Assembly (NCBI GenBank): GCA_018266105.1
Contig: JAFEBA010000098.1
Location: forward strand, 1-41,271
DNA: 41,271 nucleotides
From: a bacterium
GTDB taxonomy: Bacteria > Vulcanimicrobiota > Xenobia > Xenobiales > JADMJV01
Direction: 5' to 3'
Part shown: positions 1 to 9,554 of the stretch, piece after piece
Layout of the letters: the number at the start of each line of letters is the position of its first letter
Numbering within the stretch: the stretch's first letter is position 1
Translations under genes and position numbers: made by a program
The notes under the pieces: model-generated
Databases searched by the model: none
The model's input: the letters and a program-made list of their open reading frames with translations, nothing else
Told to the model about the DNA's origin: nothing

Positions 1-108
1 AGTCCGTTTCTTAAAGCGTGTCATCGGTAAATCTTCAGCTTCAAACCCATAGGGTTCCTGACCGCAAATCCCGAACTCCCCCTGGGCTTGGTCCCGAGGG
101 GGCGCGGA

Positions 109-3100
109 TTGAAAGATATTTCCGATAACCTGGTCTCTTCCAGTCAGTCAGATCTGGCAAGCAGCCAGGCTGCCCAGGTTTTCACTCAGTTGGCGGGCGT
201 GCAAGGCGGCCTGCCGGGTGGCTTTGTTTTCACCTACCGCCGAGAACGATCAGGGCAGGGCCGTTTTCTCTACGTCTCGGCCGGCGTGCAGCGGACCAAC
301 GGCCTCTCTCCGGAGCAAGTTCTCGAGTCGGCCGATTGTTTATTCAATCAGGTTCCGGCAGGTTTCCGGAACGACCCATTTGAGTTGCCAGAATTCAGTG
401 CTGGTCGCGATGCAGTGACCACGCGGACGATTCCTTTTGAGTCCACCGGCCGGCCTTCTGGACGAGTCTGGCTGGAGTTTCACTCCCGCGTAAGCCAGCT
501 CGAAGATCAGGCGCTGTTGTGGCAAGGCCTGGCGCTGGACGTCAGCGAGCGCCAAAGAGCGCGCCAACGCTACCAACTCATCCGCCGCGTCTACGCCGAT
601 TTGGGCCGTATCAATCGGAGCATGCTTCAGTCCGATTCGGAAGATCAACTTTTGGAACTGGTCTGTCGCATTCCGGTGGAGAGTGGATTGATGGCCATGG
701 CCTGGGTGGCCCAACTCAATCCCGACAGTGGCGCCTTGACTCCACGCTTTCAGTTTGGAATTCACCCGGAATATTTGCAGCAGGCACAGATTTCAATTCG
801 CACTGACCGTCCCGAAGGGCAGGGACCTTGCGGTTGCGCCTGGCGCGAGGGTAGAGCTGTTGTCATCAACGATTTTCGTCAGAACTCGGCCACTCGGGTC
901 TGGCATCCCGCCGCCCAAGAATTTGGCTGGAATTCTTCGGCCTGTTTCCCGCTTTTCCGAAAAGGTCAAGTTTTCAGCCTTCTCTCTGTCTATCACCTGG
1001 AGGCCGATTTTTTCGATGAGGATGTGCTGGCTTTGCTGCAGACGGTGGTCAACAACCTCGAGCTGGCCCTGGACCGGTTGGACGACCGCCAGGCCCTGTT
1101 GGCCAGTGAGGCACGGAACCGGGCTCTCATCGGTGGGATACCAGACCTGGTTTTTGAGAATCGACGCACGGGCGAGTTTCTTTTCGCCCACGCTCCCGAG
1201 CCCAGGTTATTCCTGCTTCCACCTGAGAAGTTCCTGGGGCATCGAGTGGACGAAGTGTTCCCAGATCCGCTGGCCTCTCAGATGCTGGACGCCTTTCAGC
1301 GTTCGGTCGATAGCGCTCAACTTCAGGAGATCAATTATAGTCTCCTGATCGATGGGGTGATGCGCTATTACGAAGCTCGGATTTCCAATATTTCCGAAGA
1401 TCGTGTGCTGACCCTGGTGCGTGATATTACCTCGCGCCGCAAAGCGGAGTCCGAGTTGCTCGGCTATCGCGACCGCCTTCAAGAGTTGGTGGAGGAGCGC
1501 ACCGAGGCCCTGACCCAGGCGATGGACAAAATTGGCCAGAGTGAACTGAAGCTCAGAGCGATTTTCGAATCCGCCTATCTCGGATTGGCCATGGTTCGAA
1601 GGGGCAGGGTTGAACGCTGTAATTTCCGGGCGGAGGACATTCTAGGCTATTCTCAAGGGGAACTGGCAGGGCTTGATGCGGGTCAGATCTTTCCCGATCG
1701 ATTGCATTTTTTGCAGTTTCGCCGTCGCTTGCTGCAGTCTCTAAGAGCGGGCGCCGGGCATCGGGAAGAGCAACAAGTGCTGCAAAAGAATGGCAGCTTG
1801 ATCTGGGTGCGCCTGGCCGTCAATCAACTGGAAGCCAGTGACACCCTGGTGGCTGTGGTGGAGGACATTACAGAACAGCGAGCTTCCGCCCAGGCCCAAC
1901 AGGCCGCTCGAGAATTGGCCGAGTCCGCCACTCGAATGAAATCAGAGTTTCTTGCCAATATGAGCCACGAGATTCGAACCCCGCTGAATGCACTCACGGG
2001 TTTGACCCATTTACTTTTACAGACCGAGGTGACCCCTCGCCAGCTGGGCTATTTACAGAAAATGCAGGTGGCCAGTCAGCACCTGCTCTCGGTCATCAAT
2101 GACATTCTGGACATTTCTAAAGTCGAGGCCGGAAAGCTGACCCTGGAGTCGGTTGAGTTCGAAGTGGTCAGTGTTTTCGCTAACGTGCTGGGCTTGCTCA
2201 AGCCCAAAGCCCTGGACAAGGGCCTGCAAATTTTGTTGGACCTGGACCCAGAGGTTCCAGGTCGGCTGCTGGGCGACCCGGTGCGACTTGAACAGATTTT
2301 GCTCAACTACGGTTCAAACGCAGTCAAGTTTACGGAGCGAGGCCAGGTCACCCTGACCCTGCGCCTGCTGGATAGGAGCGAGCACCAGGTTGAGCTGCTC
2401 TTTCAGGTTCGAGACACGGGCCCAGGACTGACGGTCGAACAGTGTCAGGGACTCTTTCAGACCTTTCACCAGGGCGACAGCTCGATTACCAGACGATTTG
2501 GCGGTTCTGGATTGGGCCTGTCGATTTGCAAAAACCTGGCTTCGCTCATGGGGGGACAGGTGGGAGTCGAGAGTCTTCTCGGTCAGGGATCCACTTTCTG
2601 GCTGCAAGTGCGCCTGGGCCTGGGTTCCCAGGTTGGAACGGCGGCTGGGGCCGTCGAGGCCTCTCGTCCCGCCCCGGGCCAGCTTAGCCTGGGCGGCCGT
2701 CGCGTCTTACTGGTGGAGGACAACGCCATGAATCGTGAGGTCGCCACGGAGCTGCTGCAGAGCTACGGTTTGCAGGTGGACCTGGCCGAGGATGGGCTGC
2801 AGGCACTGGACAGGGTCCGGTCTCAGGCGTACGAATTGGTTTTGATGGATCTGCAAATGCCCGTGATGGATGGCCTGAGGGCGGCAAGAGAGATTCGTAA
2901 GCTGCCCGGACTGCAGGACCTACCCGTGCTTGCAATGACGGCCAACGCCATGCAGGCAGACATCCAACTCTGCCTGGAAGCAGGCATGAATGACCATATC
3001 GGCAAACCGGTTGACCCGGCCCAGCTCCGGTCAAAGTTGCTGCTCTGGCTAAAGCCCGCTGAAGACGGACTGAAGAGACCTGAGGTCCCCAGTCCGTCGG

Positions 3101-3759
3101 ACTCGGCCCAGGCACTGGAAGTCCCTTTGCCGGAAGACATCCCGGGCCTGAAAGTCGAGCTCGGGTTAAAATACGTTCAGAACGATCGGGCCCTTTATTT
3201 GAAACTGCTCAGGAGATTTGTCGACACAATGGTGGAAACCGCCAGTAAGTTGCCTCAGGCGATGCAGGCCGGGGATGGCGCCACCTCGCTCCGCCTGGTT
3301 CACACGCTGAAAGGTCTCTGCGGCACGATGGGGGCCGAGGACCTCCAGCGACACGCGGCCGGATTTGAGCAGATTCTGCGCTCGGGTGTGCGGGATGTGC
3401 GGGAGGCCCAGGAGCCAATGGCCGGATTGTTGGAAGAGATGCTCAGGCTCCATGCCCGGCTGAAGAACTGGCTCCCCGCCAGGCCCGTGGCTCTCATTCC
3501 GGTCGCTGGTCCTGGGGCTAAGGTTGAAGACCTGATTCAAGCCTTGGAGGAATTCCGCCAACTGCTGACGTCGGGAAGCTACGAGGCCCAACATTACCTG
3601 GATGACCATGGGCCTACTCTGCAGCCCTGTTTTGGCTCTGCTTTTCCGAGCCTGTGCGCAGCCGTCGCAAGCTTTGACTATCTGGCTGCTCTGGAGCTTG
3701 TCGAGGATGCCCACTCCGCTTTGAAGTCAAGTTGTTCTGCCATGGGCGGCCCCGCGTGA
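109..3759 (+). CDS. Hybrid sensor histidine kinase (GAF-PAS-PAS-HisKA-HATPase-REC-HPt)
   Basis: A phosphorelay sensor kinase that probably autophosphorylates and passes phosphate through its own REC and HPt domains. Residues are numbered from the TTG at 109. A GAF-like domain (about 163-330) is followed by two PAS domains (about 335-445 and 480-595) and a HisKA domain with the H-box SHEIRTP (His620). The HATPase has the N-box NYGSNAVKF and the G-boxes DTGPGL and GGSGLGLS. A REC domain carries LMDLQMP (Asp914), and a C-terminal HPt domain carries HTLKG (His1065). No membrane segment is obvious, so it is probably a soluble sensor. The frame is open from a TTG at 88, but GAGGGGG at 96-102 lies 6 bases before the TTG at 109, so I prefer the latter (1216 aa). 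The gene overlaps the next one by 4 bases, which implies a shared pathway. The signal sensed is unknown. Confidence 0.93.
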   Translation: MKDISDNLVSSSQSDLASSQAAQVFTQLAGVQGGLPGGFVFTYRRERSGQGRFLYVSAGVQRTNGLSPEQVLESADCLFNQVPAGFRNDPFELPEFSAGRDAVTTRTIPFESTGRPSGRVWLEFHSRVSQLEDQALLWQGLALDVSERQRARQRYQLIRRVYADLGRINRSMLQSDSEDQLLELVCRIPVESGLMAMAWVAQLNPDSGALTPRFQFGIHPEYLQQAQISIRTDRPEGQGPCGCAWREGRAVVINDFRQNSATRVWHPAAQEFGWNSSACFPLFRKGQVFSLLSVYHLEADFFDEDVLALLQTVVNNLELALDRLDDRQALLASEARNRALIGGIPDLVFENRRTGEFLFAHAPEPRLFLLPPEKFLGHRVDEVFPDPLASQMLDAFQRSVDSAQLQEINYSLLIDGVMRYYEARISNISEDRVLTLVRDITSRRKAESELLGYRDRLQELVEERTEALTQAMDKIGQSELKLRAIFESAYLGLAMVRRGRVERCNFRAEDILGYSQGELAGLDAGQIFPDRLHFLQFRRRLLQSLRAGAGHREEQQVLQKNGSLIWVRLAVNQLEASDTLVAVVEDITEQRASAQAQQAARELAESATRMKSEFLANMSHEIRTPLNALTGLTHLLLQTEVTPRQLGYLQKMQVASQHLLSVINDILDISKVEAGKLTLESVEFEVVSVFANVLGLLKPKALDKGLQILLDLDPEVPGRLLGDPVRLEQILLNYGSNAVKFTERGQVTLTLRLLDRSEHQVELLFQVRDTGPGLTVEQCQGLFQTFHQGDSSITRRFGGSGLGLSICKNLASLMGGQVGVESLLGQGSTFWLQVRLGLGSQVGTAAGAVEASRPAPGQLSLGGRRVLLVEDNAMNREVATELLQSYGLQVDLAEDGLQALDRVRSQAYELVLMDLQMPVMDGLRAAREIRKLPGLQDLPVLAMTANAMQADIQLCLEAGMNDHIGKPVDPAQLRSKLLLWLKPAEDGLKRPEVPSPSDSAQALEVPLPEDIPGLKVELGLKYVQNDRALYLKLLRRFVDTMVETASKLPQAMQAGDGATSLRLVHTLKGLCGTMGAEDLQRHAAGFEQILRSGVRDVREAQEPMAGLLEEMLRLHARLKNWLPARPVALIPVAGPGAKVEDLIQALEEFRQLLTSGSYEAQHYLDDHGPTLQPCFGSAFPSLCAAVASFDYLAALELVEDAHSALKSSCSAMGGPA

Positions 3760-4868
3760 GCCGCGCTCGTCCGACTGTGCTGGTCGTGGATGACTTACCC
3801 GAGGTCATCAGCACCATCAGCGCCATTCTGTCGGCTGACTATCAGGTCAAGGTTGCCAGAAGCGGTGCCCGAGCCCTGGAATTGGCGCTGGCCCGACCTC
3901 AACCAGATCTGATTTTGCTGGACATTTTAATGCCCGAATTGTCGGGATACCAGGTCTGCGAAAGGCTCAAGTCCGATCCTACTACCCGCCATATTCCCGT
4001 CATTTTTCTGACCAGTAGCGCCGACCAGCAGGACGAAGTCCTGGGATTCCAGATGGGCGCCGTGGACTATATCACGAAGCCCATTGCCCCAGCGGTGCTG
4101 AAAGCCAGAGTTCGAACCCATCTGACTCTGGTTGAGGCACTGCAACACCTGCAGGATCAGAACCACCTTCTGGAATCGATTGTTCAGGAACGAACCCGCG
4201 AGGTTCTGGAACGCACCGCTCAGCTCCACGACTTCCAGGAGGCGGCTCTCATCGCCCTGTGCTCTCTGGCTGAAACGCGCGACAACGAGACGGGCAATCA
4301 TATCCGCCGCACCCAGCACTTTGTCCGGCTTCTGGCCGATAAGCTGAGAGAATTGAGTCTTCGTCAGGACGTGGTGACACCCGATTTTATTGAGCTTCTG
4401 TTTAAGACCGCCCCACTTCACGACATCGGCAAGGTGGGCATTCCGGATAGTATTTTGCTCAAACCCGCGCGTCTGACCGAGGCCGAATTTGAAATTATGA
4501 AGACTCATACCGTTTTGGGCAGGGATACCTTGAAAGCCGCTCAGGAGCGCCTGCAGCGCCCCTCGGAATTTCTCACCCTGGCTCAGGAAATCGCCTGGAC
4601 TCATCACGAGAAATGGAACGGTAGCGGTTATCCTCAGGGCCTCAGCGGTGAAGACATTCCTCTCTCCGGACGCCTGATGGCGGTGGCGGATGTCTATGAT
4701 GCTCTGACCAGTAAGCGGGTCTATAAGGAGGCCATGCTTCATAGTGAAGCGGTTCGGATCATCCGAGAGGGCCGGGGTAGTCACTTTGACCCTCTACTGA
4801 CCGACACGTTTCTGGTGGTGGCTGACCAGTTCGCGGAACTATCCGCTTGTTTCGCTGATGCTGACTAA
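3756..4868 (+). CDS. Response regulator with HD-GYP domain (c-di-GMP phosphodiesterase)
   Basis: A two-domain response regulator: an N-terminal receiver followed by an HD-GYP domain. That family hydrolyses cyclic di-GMP. With the start at 3756 the receiver phosphosite is Asp56 (LLDILMPE). The HD pair is His222-Asp223 in HDIGKVGIP, HHE is at 283-285 and GYP at 291-293, so the metal-binding core looks intact. The frame is open from 3732, but the GTG at 3756 overlaps the TGA of the kinase gene as GTGA, the usual sign of translational coupling; this gives 370 aa. A coiled-coil-like linker (about 120-160) joins the domains. The likely phosphodonor is the upstream hybrid kinase. The reaction is inferred from family motifs. 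Confidence 0.93.
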   Translation: MSRARPTVLVVDDLPEVISTISAILSADYQVKVARSGARALELALARPQPDLILLDILMPELSGYQVCERLKSDPTTRHIPVIFLTSSADQQDEVLGFQMGAVDYITKPIAPAVLKARVRTHLTLVEALQHLQDQNHLLESIVQERTREVLERTAQLHDFQEAALIALCSLAETRDNETGNHIRRTQHFVRLLADKLRELSLRQDVVTPDFIELLFKTAPLHDIGKVGIPDSILLKPARLTEAEFEIMKTHTVLGRDTLKAAQERLQRPSEFLTLAQEIAWTHHEKWNGSGYPQGLSGEDIPLSGRLMAVADVYDALTSKRVYKEAMLHSEAVRIIREGRGSHFDPLLTDTFLVVADQFAELSACFADAD

Positions 4869-6078
4869 ACGGGCCCGGCCCCTTGTGCTGGTGGTGGACG
4901 ACCTTCCGGAGAATGTGCTCTTACTCAGTACAACCTTAGAGAACGATTACCAGATTACGGTGGCCACCAGTGGCCAACGTGCCTTGCAGCTGGCGGCCCA
5001 GAACCCTCCAGACCTGGTGTTGCTGGATGTGATGATGCCCGAGATGGACGGCTTTCAGGTTTGCCAGGCCCTGCATCAAATTCCCGGCTGCTCCGAGGTT
5101 CCGGTGATCTTCGTCTCGGCTCTCCACGAAACGGGGGACGAAGCTTTGGGCTTGTCTTTGGGCGCGGTGGACTACATCACACGGCCCTTTCAGCCCGCCC
5201 TGGTGAAGGCCAGAGTGCGCAATCACCTGGCTCTGAAGCGTCAGCGGGATCAGCTTGAACAGGAAGTGCTGGAGCGCTCTCAGGAGCTTGCTCAGGCCCT
5301 GCTGGCCCGGCAGCTCTTTGAGAGCGATTTGCGCCTGGCCCAACACCTGCAGCTCTCCATGTTGCCTCAATCCCATTGGCGGATTCCTGGAACCCATCAG
5401 GGGGAGCTTTTCGCACTCCTGCGCCCGGCCCGCGTGATTGGAGGTGATTTCTATGACTACGTCGATCTTGGCGAAGGTCGCTTACTCTTTGCTCTGGGTG
5501 ACGTCTCTGGCAAGGGCGTCACGGCCGCGCTTTTTATGATGAGGGTCTTCACTTTGTTGCGCTGGTTGGCGCCGGCGGCCTCCGATCCGGCTCACTTGTT
5601 GTGCAACCTGAATGCGGCTTTGTATGAAGATAACCCGGCCAGTATGTTCGTTTGCCTGGCCTGCGGACTGCTCGATTGCGCCACCGGCGAGGTTCTCTAC
5701 AGCAGCGGTGGGGAAGAAGGCCCTGTCTTGCTTGACCCGACCCGATCGCCTCGGCTCCTGGACTATCCCGGCGGCCCCGCCCTGGGGATTTTCCCTCAGG
5801 TGGTCTACCCGCTCTATCGGCTCCAGCTGCAGGCGGGGCAGACCCTGCTGCTGGCTTCGGACGGGGTGGCGGAAGCCTCGGATGCCAGCCTGGAGCAGTT
5901 TGGGCTCGAACGTTTGCTCCAGTGTCTGAGTCAGTCCGGCCAGACCGCCCCGGAGTCCGTTGTTCAGCGATGCCAGAAGGCTTTGGATGACTTTGTGGGC
6001 CAGGCTGAGCCCTTCGATGATCTGACACTCCTGGCTCTGCGGCCATCCGCTCCAGAGCCGGTAAATAGCGCTGACTGA
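4858..6078 (+). CDS. Response regulator with SpoIIE/RsbU-type PP2C phosphatase domain
   Basis: A receiver domain (phosphosite Asp57 in LLDVMMPEMDG), a short coiled-coil linker (about 130-165) and a C-terminal SpoIIE/RsbU-type serine phosphatase domain (from about 175). The phosphatase shows GGDFYDY and GDVSGKG, which supply metal-binding aspartates, and DDLTLL near the C-terminus. Proteins of this design usually dephosphorylate an anti-sigma-factor antagonist to switch on a general stress response. No antagonist or anti-sigma gene is visible in this window, so the target must lie elsewhere. The ATG overlaps the previous gene by 11 bases, making a three-gene operon with the kinase and the HD-GYP regulator. 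The length (406 aa) is normal for this architecture. Confidence 0.92.
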   Translation: MLTKRARPLVLVVDDLPENVLLLSTTLENDYQITVATSGQRALQLAAQNPPDLVLLDVMMPEMDGFQVCQALHQIPGCSEVPVIFVSALHETGDEALGLSLGAVDYITRPFQPALVKARVRNHLALKRQRDQLEQEVLERSQELAQALLARQLFESDLRLAQHLQLSMLPQSHWRIPGTHQGELFALLRPARVIGGDFYDYVDLGEGRLLFALGDVSGKGVTAALFMMRVFTLLRWLAPAASDPAHLLCNLNAALYEDNPASMFVCLACGLLDCATGEVLYSSGGEEGPVLLDPTRSPRLLDYPGGPALGIFPQVVYPLYRLQLQAGQTLLLASDGVAEASDASLEQFGLERLLQCLSQSGQTAPESVVQRCQKALDDFVGQAEPFDDLTLLALRPSAPEPVNSAD

Positions 6079-6091
6079 AGCCAGTAAATCT

Positions 6092-6766
6092 TCATGGACG
6101 TTCGGCCCACAGGCGCCAGTCGACGTTCGGCCGAGTCGACGGCCGATAGCAGGACACATCCCCGCTTGCCAAAACCTCCGCCAGGTTACGAAAACTTTCG
6201 TTTTGGCTGGGCAATTCTCCGAGGTAGACATCTGGATGGAGCCATTGATCCAGTTGGACCAGCAGATCAAGCTCCCTCGGCACCACCAGGCGCAGCTCCT
6301 CCGCTGTGCACAATAGTTTCTCTCGAAAGGATTCAATAAGATGGACCATGATGGCGAAACCTCTCTCTGGCACTTCCGGCTGCTCCGTCACCTCCCCGGG
6401 GTCTAAGTCCAGACTCTGGCCGCGGATTTGCAAATTGCGATAGCTGAGCTCCCCAGAGTCATCGAAGCTGCATTTTATGGACGAGTGGGGCCAATAGATC
6501 ATCCCTGGCTGCCAGGCTGACTGGCCAGGAAAAGCAAGCTCCTTTGCTCTGAGGCCATTTCCAAAAGCGCTCAGATTCTGCACAATCCCGCCGGAGGCGG
6601 GCCACCAACAAATTTCCTCGATCAAAATTGCCCACTGATGTGAGTTGCGAAAGCCGTTAAGCCGGGCTGTTCCCAGGTGATAATTCACATTGTTGAACCC
6701 GGGGAAACGAAATTGCTCCGCGCTCTGGTCAAGTTGATTTAGAATGTCGCAGTGACGATAGGTCAT
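6092..6766 (-). CDS. Hypothetical protein, possibly DUF7003 family
   Basis: A 224-residue soluble protein with no signal peptide or membrane segment, starting at an ATG. The N-terminal half (ILNQLDQSAEQFRFPGFNN, then RLNGFR and WAILIEEICWWP) resembles the uncharacterised DUF7003 family, in which a phenylalanine-rich start precedes an acidic, tryptophan-rich strand. I name that family from memory and only tentatively. The C-terminal part contains VPRELDLLVQLDQWLHPD. The gene converges on the signalling operon and leaves a 13-base gap. No partner gene suggests a role. Such small proteins are sometimes immunity or cytoplasmic accessory proteins, but nothing here shows that. Confidence 0.7.
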   Translation of the reverse strand: MTYRHCDILNQLDQSAEQFRFPGFNNVNYHLGTARLNGFRNSHQWAILIEEICWWPASGGIVQNLSAFGNGLRAKELAFPGQSAWQPGMIYWPHSSIKCSFDDSGELSYRNLQIRGQSLDLDPGEVTEQPEVPERGFAIMVHLIESFREKLLCTAEELRLVVPRELDLLVQLDQWLHPDVYLGELPSQNESFRNLAEVLASGDVSCYRPSTRPNVDWRLWAERP

Positions 6767-6932
6767 GATGGTCCATCAGGTCTGCGGTATCCGCCTTCGT
6801 CATCCTGCTTGACGAATGCGTTATTGCGTATTTGGTGGTGGGTTCGACTCCAGCGGCCCGCACGGGTCAGTTCTCAGACTCCAACCAACTCGGCCAGAAG
6901 CTCCCCGCAAGTGGGGCTGGCGCTCTAACCTG

Positions 6933-9554
6933 TCACTCGACCGTGACGCGTGCCTGAGCGGAAATCAGCGCGCCACGTCGGTCCAGCGCGAAGGCGCGAA
7001 TCGCCGTGGGAGAGGGCTCCGTTGCGGCGGCCCAGCAAAACTCGGCCCGTGCGCGGCTCACTTTGACCAGACTGGCCAGACCCGGTTGAGGCTGAAAATC
7101 CTCTGAGATAGTTTTGTAAGGGATCCATTGTACCCAGCGCCGGTCCGGGTCGGTGCCTAAAGGGCCGGTGAGAAATCTGGGGTATGGACGCGCCGGCATG
7201 GGTGGACCGCTCTCTGGCGGCAAGTTTGCCCCGCGCTTCTTTTTGAGCTGGAGCGTTGCGTCCAGCCAGGCCTCAGAAAACAGCGGGGGTTGCTGGCCCC
7301 GAATTTCCTGGAAGAGCAAATCCAGGTCCGTCCACTCGCGGGCCTTAAAGTCGTGCTCGAAAGGGCAACTCAGGCGAGCATCTTGCACCAAAATCAGAAC
7401 CCGATCGGGCATGCCCTGGGTTGCCACCAGCTTAAAACTGGCTTGAGCTTGCTGACCGGCGTTGAAGCGGAAGGGCCCTTCGTAACTGAGCTCCAGGGTG
7501 GGGGGGCGAAACACGGGGAAGAACTCCTCGTGGACCTGTTCGTCGTAGAACACGCCAAGGCAAATCATGAGTTTGCATCCGTGTGTCTGGCTTAAATCGA
7601 GTTTGCGGGACTCCCCCGAGTCCATCGGTCCCAGCCAGGTGGTGGGACAGGTGCCCTGAGCGTCAAGCACGGTCACGGCCGCCTGCTGGATCGCCCGAGT
7701 TGCGCGCAATTCCAAATGTTCAGAAACTGCCGCCACCAGGTGCAGAGGGCCGGATTGGTGGCCAGCCAGAGCAACTTCCAATCCCGAGACGCTTTGAGAG
7801 CCAGGAAATTTTTGAGGGGAGACCAGCACCGGTCCCTGTTGCACAAGGTCGCGCCGGGGAAGCGGCAAGATGGCGGTTTCGTTCATGCCCATCCGCTGCC
7901 AGTCGTCCCAGGTTCTTGAGTCCCAGTCCGGCGACCAATCTTCCCGTGGGCTCCAATTGAGTCTGAGAAAAGGAAAGTTGGGCTGGTCCGGCAGATTCAC
8001 GAGTTTGATCAACCCATCCAGGTATGTCACCACCTGGACGCTGTGAATGTTGAGGCTGACCTTGACCGCCACCCCCGGAGGAAGGACGGTGCCGTCAGCC
8101 GCGCGCAGGCGGATGCGAGCCGACCAATTGCCGTTATCGAACTCGGGCTCTCCCAGCCATTCGGCTCTGGCTTTGGGAGTTTGGAAGGAACCAATTTGGA
8201 AGACCCAACGCGCCTCCTGTCCCCCCCACTCAATCGTCGCCTGGTAGTCCCCCTTTTCCGAGCCCGATTTTACGGGTTCTCGGGGACATACCTGGCGCAC
8301 TTTGGGGGGCCAGCGCTGGAGCAGCAGCCCTTCTTGAGTCCAGTGTTTTCGGGAGGTTCCGGACAAACTGTAGTCGCCACCGTCCCGCAAACTGATCTCG
8401 GCCCGAGCGGGCAGCTTTTTCCCGCCAGGCCGACAAAGTGCCATTACGTGGATCGGCTCATGGGTGCCGAAGACTTCCTTAAGGGGGGAAATATTCACAT
8501 GGGGCTGCCAGAAGTCCGATTTGCGTGCGCAGGGGTCGAGGTGCTGGTCGAGACGCCCAAAGCCCGCCTCGGCCATGCCGAAGCGGGGAATGATGTCGCC
8601 TGGCTTGACGCCCAGGGTTTGGAGTAGCTCGGCCTCGACCCGGCCGGGTCGTACAAAAACGAAGTAGCGCCCAAGGACGATGCAATCGTCGTATTTCTGC
8701 AGCGAGGTCCGACACCAGATGGGGTTGAGAATTTGAACCACCTCCTCGGCTTTCTCCTCGATACCGAAGCGACGTTTGGACCCGAACAACGAGAACGTCG
8801 CAGCATACTCGCGCACCTCCACCTGACTGGCCGGATAGTTCAGCTCCTGGAGCAAGCAGCTCAAAGTTCGTCCCGGTGGACTTTCCAGAATGTGAACCTC
8901 CGGCTTGCCTCGCAGGCTGTGAACAAATCCCAGCCGCAGGGCCTTCGGGGATTGGGCGGGCTCGTGGGGGGCGGGCTGTGGGGTGGGGGAGCGAGAACCG
9001 GATTCAGGCACTGCTCCCAAACGGAGTAATTCTCCCACCATGCTGTGGACGGCAGTTTGCAGGGGAGTATGGCCCAGATCGTCGGTGGCCTCCAGGTCAG
9101 CCCCTGCCTGAAGGAGTGGAGCCAGCGCGTCGGGGTAGCCGCCCTGGGCGGCCCAGTGCAGTGGCGTTGCCCCCCCCTTGGAACGGGCCCGGGGGTCGGC
9201 CCCGGCTTCGAGCAGCAGGCGCAAGACTTCAGGGCCGCGGCGCACAGCCCGATGCAACGGCGTGGCGCCCAGAGCATTGGTCGCATCCAGGGGGGCGCCA
9301 TGGCTCAGTAAGATCTTAACGGACTCAAGGTTTTTGGCCTGGTGCAGAGGTGTCTGACCTTCCTTGTCAGCGGCCTGGACCGAGGCGCCGTTCTCGAGCA
9401 GCAGTCGAACCAGGCCGGGCTGATCGACCGCCAAGTGCAATAACGTTTGCCCAAAGCGGTCGCGCTCCATCAGCAGTTGAGGCTGTTCTTTCAACAGCGC
9501 AACCACATCTTGCTCCAGGCCTCGCTGGATGGCTTGAATGATTTGGGGATTCAC
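6933..9554 (-). CDS. Large ankyrin-repeat protein with long beta-rich C-terminal region
   Basis: An 873-residue protein. Residues 1 to about 185 form roughly six ankyrin repeats (GQTLLHLAV, GQTPLHQAK, GATPLHRAV, GATPLHWAA, GHTPLQTAV), a protein-protein interaction scaffold. A Pro/Ser-rich linker follows (about 188-205). The remaining 670 residues are unfamiliar. They are rich in short alternating hydrophobic stretches, tryptophans and FxL patterns that suggest several beta-sandwich domains. A stretch near VLILVQDARLSCP loosely recalls macroglobulin-type domains, but I would not assert homology. No signal peptide is visible, so it is probably cytoplasmic. It starts with GTG and has only a weak ribosome site. 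It is a single-gene unit, divergent from the gene at 10025. Confidence 0.88.
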   Translation of the reverse strand: MNPQIIQAIQRGLEQDVVALLKEQPQLLMERDRFGQTLLHLAVDQPGLVRLLLENGASVQAADKEGQTPLHQAKNLESVKILLSHGAPLDATNALGATPLHRAVRRGPEVLRLLLEAGADPRARSKGGATPLHWAAQGGYPDALAPLLQAGADLEATDDLGHTPLQTAVHSMVGELLRLGAVPESGSRSPTPQPAPHEPAQSPKALRLGFVHSLRGKPEVHILESPPGRTLSCLLQELNYPASQVEVREYAATFSLFGSKRRFGIEEKAEEVVQILNPIWCRTSLQKYDDCIVLGRYFVFVRPGRVEAELLQTLGVKPGDIIPRFGMAEAGFGRLDQHLDPCARKSDFWQPHVNISPLKEVFGTHEPIHVMALCRPGGKKLPARAEISLRDGGDYSLSGTSRKHWTQEGLLLQRWPPKVRQVCPREPVKSGSEKGDYQATIEWGGQEARWVFQIGSFQTPKARAEWLGEPEFDNGNWSARIRLRAADGTVLPPGVAVKVSLNIHSVQVVTYLDGLIKLVNLPDQPNFPFLRLNWSPREDWSPDWDSRTWDDWQRMGMNETAILPLPRRDLVQQGPVLVSPQKFPGSQSVSGLEVALAGHQSGPLHLVAAVSEHLELRATRAIQQAAVTVLDAQGTCPTTWLGPMDSGESRKLDLSQTHGCKLMICLGVFYDEQVHEEFFPVFRPPTLELSYEGPFRFNAGQQAQASFKLVATQGMPDRVLILVQDARLSCPFEHDFKAREWTDLDLLFQEIRGQQPPLFSEAWLDATLQLKKKRGANLPPESGPPMPARPYPRFLTGPLGTDPDRRWVQWIPYKTISEDFQPQPGLASLVKVSRARAEFCWAAATEPSPTAIRAFALDRRGALISAQARVTVE

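Noticed and set aside
27..6094. GTAAATCTTCA occurs at 27-37 and 6084-6094, flanking the signalling operon
   Set aside because: An 11-base repeat is expected many times by chance among all pairs in 41 kb, and no other sign of insertion was seen.
6838..6862. GGTTCGACTCC resembles a tRNA or tmRNA T-arm
   Set aside because: The stem does not pair over 5 bases and no acceptor, D or anticodon arms are present.
7153..9541. Plus-strand open frames opposite the ankyrin gene
   Set aside because: They are short, low-complexity shadows of the 873-residue minus-strand gene, which has clear ankyrin repeats.
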